A stretch of 64,000 nt of DNA from VRUE01 sp963715625 (GCA_963715625.1 OY970260.1:2728001-2792000), one strand, 5' to 3'. Numbered from the stretch's first letter, positions 44,343-54,255 are shown. The notes: a model not told the origin generated them from the letters alone. Made by a program: numbers and translations.

Positions 44343-44410
44343 GGGGCCGTCGGGGGTCACTCCTCAGGAACTCCCGCGAAGCGGCCTGAGGAGTGACCCC
44401 CGACGGCCCC
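44343..44410. repeat. 68-nt perfect hairpin overlapping the glycosyltransferase 3' end
   Basis: GGGGCCGTCGGGGGTCACTC...(44343-44368) and its complement (44385-44410) form a perfect 26-bp stem with the 16-nt loop AACTCCCGCGAAGCGG. It starts 25 nt after the stop of the plus-strand deacetylase-like gene and encodes the last 17 residues and stop codon of the minus-strand glycosyltransferase. Confidence 0.85.
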
Positions 44411-45190
44411 CCTCACCCGAATCGCTCGGGAGAGCCGCAACAACGGACGCGCCGCGGGCATCCAACGGCGGTGGTGCTTGCGCAGGTAGAGCTCCAGCGA
44501 GTCGAGCCTGATCGCCTGGGCTGTGGCGGGCTCGAGCTGCGCGAACGAGCCGGCGCCCGCGTGCTCGACCACCGCCGAGCCCACGACCAGGTTCCGGTGG
44601 CCGAGGTCAACCAGCCGCTTCGCCAGGTCCACGTCGTCGTACCAGAGGAAGAAGCCCTCGTCGAAACCCCCGACTCGCTCCCACAGCTCGCGCCGCATCA
44701 CGAAGCAGGCGCCCGAGACCTGCCCGACGACCGCCTTCTGCCCCCCGGCTGGAGCCCTGGGCACACGGCGCCCGAACGAACCGATCATGGTTCTGGCCAG
44801 CAGGATCGCCGGGCCCGGCAGGCGGGCGTGGTAGTGCTGGCTGCCCCCCTCGTACACCGGCCCGACCATGCCGGCCGCCGGGTCGCCAAGAGCCGCCCCG
44901 GCCAGCAGCGACAGGGCGGTGGGCCGCGGCAGAAGGTCCGCGTTGCTGACGCAGACGAGCTCCGAGTCGCCGTCGAGGGCGAGGTTCGCGGCGGCCCCGT
45001 ACCCGTGGTTGCGATCGGCGAGCAGAAGCCGCAGATCGCCATCGCTTTCCCGCAGCAGGGCCCGCTCGTCGGGGCGCGAGAGGTTGTCGACGACCGTCAC
45101 CCGCGACCGCACCCCGGTCGAGGAGAGAAAGGCGCCGGCCGCGGCCAGCGCCCGGGCGGACGTGTTCCAGTTGACGATCGCGACCTCGAC
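44357..45190 (-). CDS. Family 2 glycosyltransferase
   Basis: About 277 residues of a GT-A enzyme: VEVAIVNWNTS at the N-terminus, NHGYGAAANLAL, SNADLLPRP (DxD-like) and GGFDEGFFLWYDDVDL, the rhamnosyltransferase-like acceptor motif. The conserved start extends to 45190, but no ATG, GTG or TTG is in frame between there and the clpP stop; the first standard codon is GTG at 45112, which would remove the first strand. The last 17 residues are encoded by a perfect hairpin element. Confidence 0.82.
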   Translation of the reverse strand, partial: VEVAIVNWNTSARALAAAGAFLSSTGVRSRVTVVDNLSRPDERALLRESDGDLRLLLADRNHGYGAAANLALDGDSELVCVSNADLLPRPTALSLLAGAALGDPAAGMVGPVYEGGSQHYHARLPGPAILLARTMIGSFGRRVPRAPAGGQKAVVGQVSGACFVMRRELWERVGGFDEGFFLWYDDVDLAKRLVDLGHRNLVVGSAVVEHAGAGSFAQLEPATAQAIRLDSLELYLRKHHRRWMPAARPLLRLSRAIRVRGAVGGHSSGRFAGVPEE

Positions 45191-45221
45191 CGAAGGGCCG
45201 CCGGCTGGGGAGCGAGGCGAG

Positions 45222-45806
<585 letters not shown>

Positions 45807-45848
45807 GGTCGGCACTCTATAGAAGCCGTCAGGCGTGCTCCCCGCACT

Positions 45849-47231
45849 TCAGTCGGAGCCGGGAGTCCAGAGCTCGCCGGCTTGCTCGCGCTCCTTCTCC
45901 GGCGTCCAGATCTTCTCGCGGGCCTCGGCCCGCTCAAGCGGAATCGGCTTCGCCTCCTCGGCGATCAGGTCGATCGCCTTGCGCACCTGGATGTCCTCGC
46001 GGACCATCGCGTCGCGGCCGTTCTCGCGCAGTCGCGCCAGCAGCTTCTCGGGCGTGGTGCGCTCGTGCTCGGCGGTATGGGCGAGCGCCTCGACCAGCTC
46101 CTCCTCGGAAACCTCGATTTCCTCCGCTTCGGCGATCGCCGCCAGCACGGCCTCGCGCTTCAGGTCCCACTCGGCGTCCGGCCTGGATTCCTCGAGCAGC
46201 TCCTCGCGGGTCTTGCCCTGCATCCGCAGGAACGCGTCAGGGCTCATCCCCCGGCCGGCGATCTGGCGTTCGAAGCGCTCCAGGCGCTCCGCCGCCCGTG
46301 CCGCGACGAGGTCGTCGGGCAGCTCGACGGTCGCCGCGTCGACGGCTGCATCGACCGCGGCGACGCGGAAGTCCTGCTCGGCGCGCTCGTCGACCGCTTC
46401 GGCGACGCGCTCGGCGATGTCGGCGCGCAGCTCGTCGAGGGTCTCGAACTCGGAGGCCTCGGCGGCGAAATCGTCGTCGAGCTCGGGCAGGACCTTCTCC
46501 CGCACCTCCTTCACCTCGACCGCGAAGACGGCGTCCATGCCCGCCAGGTCCTCCGCCTGGTAATCCTCGGGAAAAGTGACCTTCACCTCGCGCTGCTCGC
46601 CCCCGCCGGCGCCGGCCAGCTGCTCCTCGAAGCCCTCGATGAAGCGACCGCTGCCCAGCTCGAGCATGCGGTCGGACTCCTTGCCGCCTTCGAAGGCCTC
46701 ACCGTCGACCGTGCCCTCGTAATCGATCAGCAGCACGTCGCCGTCGGCCGCCGCGCGCTCGACCGGCTCGAGCCTGGCGAAGCCCTCGCGGATGCGCTCG
46801 ATCTCGCGCTCGACGATCTCCTCGGGCGGTTCGGCCTCCGCGCGCCCCACCTCCAGGCCCCTGTACTCGCCCAGCTCGGCCTTCGGCCGCACGCCGATCT
46901 CGAATTTGAAGGTCAGCGACTGGCCCTCGGCCTCCGGGGCGGTGACGATCTCGATCTCGGGATCGCCGACCGGGCTGATCTCGGAGAGCAGCAGGCCCCG
47001 TTCGTACCACTCGGGAAGCGACTCGCGGATCGCCTCCCGCAGGACGCTGCCGTAGCCGAGGCGCTGGACCACCAGCGAGGACGGCGCCTTGCCCTTGCGG
47101 AAGCCGGGCATGCGCAGCTCCCGCGCCAACCCGCGCGCGGCCCTGGAGACGCCGAGTTCGACGTCCTCGGCGGGGACTTCGACCTCGACCCGCACGCGCG
47201 AGTCGGGAAGGTTTCTGACCACGGTCTTCAT
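45849..47231 (-). CDS. tig: Trigger factor
   Basis: The 460-residue ribosome-bound chaperone has the ribosome-docking motif MPGFRKGKAPSSLV, a PPIase (FKBP) domain with DGDVLLIDYEGTVDGEAFEG, and a helical C-terminal domain. A 169-nt branched repeat ends only 13 nt before its ATG, and the only purine-rich Shine-Dalgarno candidate (AGGG) belongs to that element's terminal arm. Confidence 0.95.
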   Translation of the reverse strand: MKTVVRNLPDSRVRVEVEVPAEDVELGVSRAARGLARELRMPGFRKGKAPSSLVVQRLGYGSVLREAIRESLPEWYERGLLLSEISPVGDPEIEIVTAPEAEGQSLTFKFEIGVRPKAELGEYRGLEVGRAEAEPPEEIVEREIERIREGFARLEPVERAAADGDVLLIDYEGTVDGEAFEGGKESDRMLELGSGRFIEGFEEQLAGAGGGEQREVKVTFPEDYQAEDLAGMDAVFAVEVKEVREKVLPELDDDFAAEASEFETLDELRADIAERVAEAVDERAEQDFRVAAVDAAVDAATVELPDDLVAARAAERLERFERQIAGRGMSPDAFLRMQGKTREELLEESRPDAEWDLKREAVLAAIAEAEEIEVSEEELVEALAHTAEHERTTPEKLLARLRENGRDAMVREDIQVRKAIDLIAEEAKPIPLERAEAREKIWTPEKEREQAGELWTPGSD

Positions 47232-47515
47232 CGAGCGCGAGACCCTAGTAGGGATTGGCGAAATCCGCGTATGCGGGCCAGCGAGCGCCGGACCAAGCGG
47301 AGCAAGGACGCAGGGAGTCCGAATAGCAGCGCTATTCGGACTCCCGAGGACACAGCACCGCGCCGTGTCCGCCGCCGCTGGACGCGTGCCGGGGTTTTGC
47401 CAAGCCCTACTAGCCGGTGGGCCAGCATGGTGCGCAGGGCGACGCCGAAGTCGATCGCGAAGGCGAGGCCGCGGCCGGGCGCGCCGGTGACCAGCCAGGC
47501 TCGCACCCGGGTCAT
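47228..47515 (-). CDS. Small hypothetical protein running into a repeat element
   Basis: A 95-residue frame from ATG at 47515. Residues 1-36 (MTRVRAWLVTGAPGRGLAFA and onward) look protein-like, with a short hydrophobic stretch; the remainder is encoded by the 169-nt palindromic element and is unlikely to be ancestral. Either a small gene was extended by the insertion or the frame is not coding. It sits between tig and the spermidine-synthase-like gene. Confidence 0.35.
   Translation of the reverse strand: MTRVRAWLVTGAPGRGLAFAIDFGVALRTMLAHRLVGLGKTPARVQRRRTRRGAVSSGVRIALLFGLPASLLRLVRRSLARIRGFRQSLLGSRAR
47245..47413. repeat. 169-nt branched palindromic element upstream of tig
   Basis: The outer arms CTAGTAGGGATTGGCGAAA and its near-complement TTTTGCCAAGCCCTACTAG close the element. 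Inside are a second imperfect stem (CCAGCGAGCGCCGGAC with GTCCGCCGCCGCTGG), a perfect 15-bp hairpin GGGAGTCCGAATAGC-AGC and its complement, and GGACAC/GTGTCC. The overall plan resembles the branched elements at 31 and 54 kb, but the core sequence differs. Confidence 0.72.
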
Positions 47516-47519
47516 GGCT

Positions 47520-49031
47520 CTACTCGTCATTGGCGTATTCCAGCAGGGAGGAGTCGACGAGCCACTCGACCGGGGCGCGGTCGTCGGTGTAGACCTCGCC
47601 GCCGGCGAGGCGGGGCGCCAGGTCGCCGGCGGCCTCGGTCGCCAGCGGCGCCAGCGGCGCGGGCAGCGATCCCGCCCTGCGCCGCAGCCGGGCCGCCGAG
47701 ACCTGCCCCTCCCCCGCCAGCAGCAGCGTGTTGGTCGGCGTGGCGGCGAAGCGCAGGACGCGCGGGAAGGCGCTGGCCATCGTCCGGCCCAGGACGCGCT
47801 CCAGCTCCGCGCTCCCCTCCGGGTGGCCGACGTTGACGATCGCGACCCCGCCGGGTGCGAGCCGGTCCCGCGCCAGCTCGAAGAACTCCCGCGTCACCAG
47901 GTAGAAGGGGATGTAGGGCTGGCGGTAGGCGTCGAGCATGATCGCGTCGTAGCCGCCCGGCGAGCGCCGCAGCCAGGGCCGGGCGTCCTCGGCGAAGAGG
48001 CGCATGCGCGGGTTGCGCAGGTCGAAGAAGCGCCGCCCCAGCTCGCTCAGCTCGGGGTCGATCTCGACCGCGTCGACCGCGGTGCGGGGAAAGAAGTGCC
48101 CGAAGGCCCGCGCCACCGTGCCCGCGCCGTTGCCGAGGATCGCGATTCGCCGCGGCGGCCGCGAGCGGGCCGCGAAGGGCAAAACGAGATGGGCGTCCCA
48201 GTAGTCGCCGGTCAGGTAGCTGCCCGGGCGGTAGAGCGAGTGCACGGCCTGGCCCTCGTTGAGCTCGAGCACGCGAGCGCCGTCGGGCCGTTCGACCACG
48301 CGGGCGTACTCGTGGACGGTCTCGGCCTCGTAGAGGACGCGGCCGGTGTCGGCGGCCTTGATCGTGCCGACCGGCAGCGTGACTGCCAGGGCGAGCGCAG
48401 CGGGGATGGCGGCGAAACGCCAGCCGAGGCCCAGCGCGGCGACGGTGGCAAGCGCCAGGGCGAAGACGAGGAAGGTGCGCTGGGTCCCCAGCACGGGGAT
48501 CAGGAGCAGGGCCGCCAGCATCGTCCCGGCCAGCGAGCCGGCCGTCGAGATCGCATACAGCCTCCCGACCACCTCGCCGGAGCCCTCGACGTCGGCGACG
48601 GCAAGGCGCACCGCCCACGGCGCAGCGGCGCCGAGCAGCGTGACCGGGACCGCGACCAGCACCAGCACGCCGAAGAGAGACCCGGCGAAGCCGCCGACCG
48701 AGACGCTGTCGAAGGCGTCGACCGAGAAGGCGAGGAAGGGCCGCGCGGCGAAGGGGACGGCGGCGATCAGCAGCGCCGCCGCGAGGACGAGCAGGCAGAG
48801 GCCGCGCATGTGGGGGTGGCGGTCCGCGACGCGGCCGCCGAGCCAGTAGCCGGCCGAGAGGGCGACGAGGACGACGCCGATCGTGTTCGCCCAGACGATC
48901 GTCGAGGCGCCGAAGTAGGGCGCCAGCAGGCGTGCCGCGGCGATCTCGGCGCCGAGGCTGGCCGCCCCGACGACGAAGACCAGGACCGCGAGCAGCAGCC
49001 TTGGCTCAGGCGGGGTCACGCTCGGGCTCAT
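47520..49031 (-). CDS. Membrane-fused spermidine synthase-like protein
   Basis: The 503-residue product has about seven N-terminal hydrophobic helices (residues 1-215) fused to a PABS/spermidine-synthase-type domain: LELNEGQAVHSLY, AILGNGAGTVARAFG (SAM-site glycine motif), VEIDPELSELG and DAYRQPYIPFYL. Whether it makes polyamines is not clear; fused proteins of this type are widespread and mostly uncharacterised. It overlaps ctaG by 26 nt. Confidence 0.82.
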   Translation of the reverse strand: MSPSVTPPEPRLLLAVLVFVVGAASLGAEIAAARLLAPYFGASTIVWANTIGVVLVALSAGYWLGGRVADRHPHMRGLCLLVLAAALLIAAVPFAARPFLAFSVDAFDSVSVGGFAGSLFGVLVLVAVPVTLLGAAAPWAVRLAVADVEGSGEVVGRLYAISTAGSLAGTMLAALLLIPVLGTQRTFLVFALALATVAALGLGWRFAAIPAALALAVTLPVGTIKAADTGRVLYEAETVHEYARVVERPDGARVLELNEGQAVHSLYRPGSYLTGDYWDAHLVLPFAARSRPPRRIAILGNGAGTVARAFGHFFPRTAVDAVEIDPELSELGRRFFDLRNPRMRLFAEDARPWLRRSPGGYDAIMLDAYRQPYIPFYLVTREFFELARDRLAPGGVAIVNVGHPEGSAELERVLGRTMASAFPRVLRFAATPTNTLLLAGEGQVSAARLRRRAGSLPAPLAPLATEAAGDLAPRLAGGEVYTDDRAPVEWLVDSSLLEYANDE

Positions 49032-49920
49032 CGGCGGTGGCGGCGATCCGCTGCTCGAGCAGCGCTCCGTGCCCGGCGGCGACCGCGCGCTGGGCGCGCC
49101 GCTCGTCGAGGGGGACGCCGCGGTCGCGGGCGAGGTCGAGCAGGCGCTGCTTCTCGTCCCCTTCGCGGGCGACCTCGAAGAAGACCCAGGCGAGCACGCC
49201 GAGGGCGAGGAAGGTCCCCTCGACCATCATCGCGACCCCCGCGGTGCTCTGGTCGGCGATCGGGGAGATGCCCCAGTAGCGCTCGCCCGGCGCGTAGATC
49301 GGGTAGAGCACCGTGCCGGACCACATCAGCACGTTGCCGAGGATCGCGCCGGCGAAGCGGACGGCGATCACGTAGCCGACCTTCCAGGCGGCGGTGAACC
49401 ACTCCGGCTTCGGCAGCGGCCCGAACACCGGCATCCACATCAGGCAGCCGAAGAAGAGGAACGTGGTGTGCTCCAGCGCGTGGACCGGGGCTCCGCCGTA
49501 GGCGGCTTCGTAGAGCGCCGGCACGTGCCAGAGGTAGAAGTTCAGCGCCCAGAGCGGGAAGGCGACGAGCGGGTGGGCGAGGACCTGGAGTCGGTTGAGC
49601 GCGCGGATCGCGAGGACCGGCTGCAGCAGCGACTTGGTCAACCCGAGGACCAGGAGCAGCGAGGCGATGTCGCCGATCAGCAGGTGCTCGACCATGTGGC
49701 CGATCACCAGCTCCTCGGCGATGTGGCCGATCGGCGAGAAGAGCGAGATCGCAACGATCGCCAGGCCCGAGCCGAAGCAGGCCTGCCGCCAGGCCGGGAC
49801 CGGGCGGCCGTCCCAGGAGAGCACCGTCGCCCGGTGCCAGTAGAGGATCCCGGCGACGGTCAGCGGCAGGATCTCGATCGGCGCGAATGCGCCGGCAAAG
49901 TGGGCGAACGGCGGGCTCAC
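49006..49920 (-). CDS. CtaG-family cytochrome c oxidase assembly protein
   Basis: The 304-residue polytopic protein (about seven helices) matches the caa3-type CtaG family: HMVEHLLIGDIASLLLVLG, LNFYLWHVPALYEAA, HALEHTTFLFFGCLMWMPV, with conserved histidines suggesting copper binding. The C-terminal tail is soluble. No oxidase genes are nearby. It starts at 49920, near the divergent GH15 gene. Confidence 0.85.
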   Translation of the reverse strand: MSPPFAHFAGAFAPIEILPLTVAGILYWHRATVLSWDGRPVPAWRQACFGSGLAIVAISLFSPIGHIAEELVIGHMVEHLLIGDIASLLLVLGLTKSLLQPVLAIRALNRLQVLAHPLVAFPLWALNFYLWHVPALYEAAYGGAPVHALEHTTFLFFGCLMWMPVFGPLPKPEWFTAAWKVGYVIAVRFAGAILGNVLMWSGTVLYPIYAPGERYWGISPIADQSTAGVAMMVEGTFLALGVLAWVFFEVAREGDEKQRLLDLARDRGVPLDERRAQRAVAAGHGALLEQRIAATADEPERDPA

Positions 49921-49985
49921 GGATTCAGCGTAGCGACGCGGTTTGCGGGGGCGCCGCCCGCGCCCGCTGCTAGCTTGGCCTCGCT

Positions 49986-51878
49986 TTGGGCCAGGAGAAT
50001 CACCGCTTTCCGCCGATCGGCAGCTACGGGTTCCTCTCCGACTGCCACACCAGCGCCCTGGTCTCCTACGACGGCGCGGTCGAGTGGCTCTGCCTGCCCC
50101 GCTTCGACTCGCCGAGCGCCTTCGCGGCGCTGCTCGACCGCGGCGCCGGCCACTTCAAGGTCGCCCCCCGGGGGGTGGTCGTGCCGCTCAGCCGCCGCTA
50201 CGAGCCCGGGACCCTGGTGATCGAGACGACCTGGGTGACCGACACCGGCTGGGTCGTGATCCACGACGCGCTGACGATCGCCGAGTGGGCGACCGCGGGC
50301 GGCGGGCGGCGGCCCGACACCGAACACGAGTCCGACCGCTCGCTGCTGCGGACGATGACCTGCATCGACGGCGAGGTCGAGATGGAGATGGAGTGCCTGC
50401 CGAGCTTCGCCTACGGGGCCGAGCCGGCGAGCTGGAGCGGCGGCGAGCTGGGCGAAGCGGTGGCGCGCGCGAGCGACGGCACGGAGCTGCTGCTGACCAG
50501 CGACATGGAGCTCTCGGTCGCGGACGGCGTCGCCCGCGGCACCCTGAAGCTGCGCGAGGACGAGACCGGCTTCTGCGCGCTCACCTGGGGAGACGGCGAC
50601 CTAGGGGGGCCGCGCAGCGCCCCGGAGGCGCTGGAGAGGCTCGACTCGACCGAAGAGTTCTGGCGCGAGTGGCTGCGCGACGGCGACTTCCCCGACCACC
50701 CCTGGCGCATCCACCTGCAGCGCTCGGCGCTGGTCCTGAAGGGCCTCACCTACACGCCAACCGGCGCGATCCTCGCCGCGCCCACGACATCCCTGCCGGA
50801 GACCCCGGGCGGCGAACGCAACTGGGACTACCGCTACAGCTGGATCCGCGACTCGACCTTCAGCCTCTGGGCCCTGCACACGCTCGGCTTCGACCAGGAG
50901 GCGCGCGACTTCATGCGCTTCATCGTCAACGTCTGCCGCGAAGGGCCCGACCTGCAGATCATGTATGGGATCGGCGGCGAGAGGGACCTGACCGAGAGCA
51001 CGCTCGACCACCTCAGCGGCTACGGCGGGGCGAGGCCCGTGCGGATCGGCAACGGGGCATACGACCAGCGCCAGAACGACGTCTGGGGCGCCCTGCTCGA
51101 CTCAATCTACCTGCACGAGAAGGCGCTGCGGGGAACCGGCACGCCCGCCGACCGGCAGCTGATCCGCCACCAGGTCGAAGCGGCGATAGCGGCCTGGCCG
51201 CACCCCGACCAGGGGATCTGGGAGTCGCGCGGCGAGCCCCAGCACTACGTCTCCTCGAAGCTGATGATCTGGGTCGCGGTCGACCGCGGCGCCCGCCTCG
51301 CCCGCAGCCTCGGCTTCGAGGAGGTCGCCGGGGGGTGGGAGCGGGCCGCCGCGCGGTTTCATGCCGAGATCCTCGAGCGCGGGGTGCGCGACGGAATCTT
51401 CCGCCAGCACTACGAGACCGACGCGCTCGACGCCTCGATCCTGCTGCTGCCGCTGCTCCGCCTCCTCCCTCACGACGACCCCCGCGTTCGCGACACAGTC
51501 GAGGCGATTGCCGACGAGTTGACCGAGCACGGCCTCGTCCTGCGCTACAAGGTGGAGGAGACCGACGACGGCCTCAGAGGCGAGGAGGGCACCTTCCTGA
51601 TCTGCTCCTTCTGGCTCGTCTCCGCCCTCTCGGAGATCGGCGAGCAGGCCCGCGCCCGGACGCTCTGCGAGCGCCTGCTGGAGTCCTCGGGCTGGCTCGA
51701 CCTCTACGCCGAGGAGCTCGAGGCCCACAGCGGGCGCCACCTCGGCAACTTCCCCCAAGCCTTCACCCACCTGGCGCTGATCAACGCGGTCTCGCACGTG
51801 ATCGCGGACGAGCAGCGCGAGGACGGCGGGCCGACGGCGGTCTTCACGGAGATGGGTGGGGTTCGGGAGGACGCTTGA
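49986..51878 (+). CDS. GH15 glucoamylase/trehalase-like glycoside hydrolase
   Basis: The 630-residue protein has an N-terminal beta domain (IGSYGFLSDCHTSALVSYDG) and the (alpha/alpha)6 catalytic domain with NWDYRYSWIRDSTFSLWALH, EEGTFLICSFWLVSAL carrying a catalytic Glu, and GRHLGNFPQAFTHLALI. No signal peptide is seen, so it probably works on intracellular trehalose or glycogen-type glucans. The start appears to be TTG at 49986 with no clear upstream ribosome-binding site. Confidence 0.9.
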   Translation: MGQENHRFPPIGSYGFLSDCHTSALVSYDGAVEWLCLPRFDSPSAFAALLDRGAGHFKVAPRGVVVPLSRRYEPGTLVIETTWVTDTGWVVIHDALTIAEWATAGGGRRPDTEHESDRSLLRTMTCIDGEVEMEMECLPSFAYGAEPASWSGGELGEAVARASDGTELLLTSDMELSVADGVARGTLKLREDETGFCALTWGDGDLGGPRSAPEALERLDSTEEFWREWLRDGDFPDHPWRIHLQRSALVLKGLTYTPTGAILAAPTTSLPETPGGERNWDYRYSWIRDSTFSLWALHTLGFDQEARDFMRFIVNVCREGPDLQIMYGIGGERDLTESTLDHLSGYGGARPVRIGNGAYDQRQNDVWGALLDSIYLHEKALRGTGTPADRQLIRHQVEAAIAAWPHPDQGIWESRGEPQHYVSSKLMIWVAVDRGARLARSLGFEEVAGGWERAAARFHAEILERGVRDGIFRQHYETDALDASILLLPLLRLLPHDDPRVRDTVEAIADELTEHGLVLRYKVEETDDGLRGEEGTFLICSFWLVSALSEIGEQARARTLCERLLESSGWLDLYAEELEAHSGRHLGNFPQAFTHLALINAVSHVIADEQREDGGPTAVFTEMGGVREDA

Positions 51879-51894
51879 TGCGTTTGGTGGGGGC

Positions 51895-51970
51895 GGGTGG
51901 TGGGAGGCCCTCCCCAAAACGCTCGGCGGGAGCCTCGCTGGAGTGTTTTGGGGAGGGCCTCCCACCACCC
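51895..51970. repeat. 76-nt perfect hairpin after the GH15 gene, conserved 24-nt loop
   Basis: Perfect 26-bp arms (51895-51920 with 51945-51970) enclose the loop GCTCGGCGGGAGCCTCGCTG plus GAGT. The loop matches the 25.2-kb hairpin loop (minus strand) at 20 of 24 positions, and both loops are flanked by AAAAC and GTTTT. It begins 17 nt after the GH15 stop codon. The rest of 51879-52036 holds no gene. Confidence 0.87.
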
Positions 51971-52036
51971 CTCGACAGGGCACAAGCTTCCAAGCTCCAC
52001 CATCCAAGGCGACCGCCTCGGCCCGAGGCGATTAAA

Positions 52037-53974
52037 CCGAAGTTACCCCGAATAACAACCCGCTGATCGACCCGATCCCGCTCCCCATGCGGGATTCGGG
52101 GTCTTCTCAGGCGGTTAGATGTAGCCAAGATTCCTGCCGTAATCACGTCCGATGGATGGTGGATAATGCCTCTATGAAGGGAAAGTCAGGCGCGATGCAC
52201 GTGGCCAAGATCAAGCGCCGGCACGGCGACCGCGTCTATACCTCCCACCTGATCCGCCGCTCGATCCGTGAGGGCAAGCGCGTGCGTCACGAGACGATCG
52301 CCAACGTCTCGAAGCTGCCGCCTGAGGCGATCGAGGCACTGCGGGCGGCACTCGCCGGCGAGGCGCTCGTGGGCGCCGAGGAGATCTCGGTCGCCGCTTC
52401 GGCGCCCGCCGGCCACGTCGAGGCGGTGCTCGGCGCCGCCCGGCGCCTCGGCCTCGCCCGCCTGCTCGACCGCTCGCCGTCGAAGGAGCGTGACCTCGCC
52501 CTGGCGATGATCTGCCAGCGGGTCTTGAAGCCGGGCTCCAAGCTCGCCACCGCGCGCTCGCTTCACCAGTCCACCCTCGCCTCCGAGCTGGGGGTCGAGG
52601 GGGCAGACCAAGACGACCTCTACGCGGCGATGGACTGGCTGGGGGATCGCCAGGAGAAGATCGAGGACCGCCTCGCCCGCCGTCACCTCAAAGAGGGCAC
52701 GCACGCCCTCTATGACCTCTCCTCCTCCTACTTCGAGGGGCGCAGCTGCCCGCTCGCCGAGCTCGGCTACTCGCGCGACGGGCGGCGGGGCACGCTGCAG
52801 ATCGTCTACGGCCTCCTCGCAGACCCCGCGGGGCGTCCGGTCGCGATCGAGGCCTTCGCGGGCTCGACCCACGACGCTGCGACGCTGCCCGCCCAGATCA
52901 CCAAGCTCAGCGGGCGCTTCGGGCTCGCCGAGGCGGTCCTCGTCTGCGACCGCGGCATGGCGACCAAGGCCAACCTCGAGGCACTGGGCGAGAGCGAGGG
53001 GACCTCCTGGATCACGGCGTTGAAGGCGCCGCAGGTGAAGAAGCTCGTCAAGGACGGCGACCTGCAGCTCTCGCTGTTCGACGAGCAGAGCCTCGCCGAG
53101 ATCTCCTCCGAGGCCTTTCCCGGCGAGCGACTGGTGGTCTGCCGCAACCCGCTCCTCGCCGAGGAGCGCTCGCGCAAGCGAGAGGACCTGCTCGCCGCCA
53201 CCGAGCGCGGCCTTGCCGAGATCCGCGAGCGGGTCGAGGCGGGGACGCTGCGGGGCGCGGCTGAGATCGGCCTCGCGGTCGGCCCGGCCTTGAAGCGCTA
53301 CCGCGTCAAGAAGCACTTCGAGGTGACGATCGCCGACGCCTCCTTCGCCTACGAGCGCAAGGGCGAGCAGATCTCAGCCGAGGCGGCGCTCGACGGGATC
53401 TACGTGCTGCGCACCTCCGTCGCCAAAGAGAAGCTCGACGCCTCCGGCGTCGTCCGCTCCTACAAGCAGCTGAAGTGGGCCGAGCGCGCCTTCCGCACTC
53501 TGAAGGGACCGCTGGAGGTGCGCCCGATCCACCACCGGCTCGAGGACCGGGTGCGCGCCCACCTCTTCCTCTGCATGCTCGCCTACTACCTGGAGTGGCA
53601 TTTGCGCGAGGCCTGGGCGGAGCTCACCTTCCGCGACGAGTGCCCGCCGACCCAGCCAGACCCCGTCGCCAAGGCGAAGCGCTCGAGCGCCGCCGCCGAC
53701 AAGGCGCGCCGCAAGCACACCGCCCGCGGCGAGGAGCCCCACTCCTTCGAGAGCCTGCTCGCCGAGCTCTCGCTGCGCACCCGCAACACGATCCGCGTCG
53801 GCGAATCCACGGCAACCTTCGAGCGGCTTGCCGAGCCCAATGCCGTTCAGGCCCGCGCCCTGGAGCTGGTCAGCTCGGTCCCCAAGCACGCGTAGACACG
53901 AGCGAGACAGGCGCCGCAGCGCCGATCCTCATTTCTCAAGCCAGATCCGGGTTGGCGGCTGGGGGTAACTTCGG
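52037..53974 (+). mobile_element. Complete IS, copy 2 (IS1634/IS4-like)
   Basis: It has the same 13-bp terminal inverted repeats as copy 1 (CCGAAGTTACCCC at 52037-52049; GGGGTAACTTCGG at 53962-53974), flanked by the 6-bp duplication ATTAAA (52031-52036, 53975-53980). Length is 1938 bp. A strong hairpin around GATCCCGC/GCGGGAT lies inside the left end before the transposase gene. Confidence 0.95.
52174..53895 (+). CDS. DDE transposase, IS1634/IS4-like
   Basis: The 573-residue product from ATG at 52174 (MKGKSGAMHVAK) lines up with copy 1 (MGRKARPTGAMHV). Candidate catalytic Asp, Asp and Glu lie in LYDLSSSYFEG, VCDRGMATKAN and KWAERAFRTLKG. The frame is intact. It has diverged from copy 1 by many substitutions, so the two are not a recent duplication of each other. 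Confidence 0.92.
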   Translation: MKGKSGAMHVAKIKRRHGDRVYTSHLIRRSIREGKRVRHETIANVSKLPPEAIEALRAALAGEALVGAEEISVAASAPAGHVEAVLGAARRLGLARLLDRSPSKERDLALAMICQRVLKPGSKLATARSLHQSTLASELGVEGADQDDLYAAMDWLGDRQEKIEDRLARRHLKEGTHALYDLSSSYFEGRSCPLAELGYSRDGRRGTLQIVYGLLADPAGRPVAIEAFAGSTHDAATLPAQITKLSGRFGLAEAVLVCDRGMATKANLEALGESEGTSWITALKAPQVKKLVKDGDLQLSLFDEQSLAEISSEAFPGERLVVCRNPLLAEERSRKREDLLAATERGLAEIRERVEAGTLRGAAEIGLAVGPALKRYRVKKHFEVTIADASFAYERKGEQISAEAALDGIYVLRTSVAKEKLDASGVVRSYKQLKWAERAFRTLKGPLEVRPIHHRLEDRVRAHLFLCMLAYYLEWHLREAWAELTFRDECPPTQPDPVAKAKRSSAAADKARRKHTARGEEPHSFESLLAELSLRTRNTIRVGESTATFERLAEPNAVQARALELVSSVPKHA

Positions 53975-54036
53975 ATTAAAGCTTGGAGGCCTTGATGCGT
54001 TTTCGCGGTTTCGGGCTTTCTGGGAGCTGTTGTAAG

Positions 54037-54175
54037 AGGAGCCTGGCCGTCCTCCAGGCGAATGTCGCGAAGCGGCGGAAATGCAATCCGGTGATTGCGC
54101 GGCCGCAGGCCGCGCTCCTGGTTGCACCGCGCGTGCGCGCGGTGCTCAATTCGTCTGGAGGACGGCCAGGCTCCT
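54037..54175 (+). repeat. Branched ~139-nt element, copy C
   Basis: Plus orientation: an outer stem of about 26 bp (54037-54063 with 54149-54175), the invariant block 54065-54090, hairpin 1 GCGCGGCC-GCA-GGCCGCGC (54097-54115), hairpin 2 GCACCGCGCG-TG-CGCGCGGTGC (54124-54145), then TCAATTC. It shares most of the arm sequence with copy A. It lies between the right end of the IS and the ArsR-like gene. The remaining gap (53975-54036, 54176-54255) holds no gene; its last part is A+T-rich and probably carries the ArsR promoter. Confidence 0.86.
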
Positions 54176-54255
54176 TCTACCCCTACCCAGAGATTTTCCG
54201 TCGCAGACAAACGTATGGCAGACAATAGATTTCGTTTGCTTTATTATCGGCTCCT

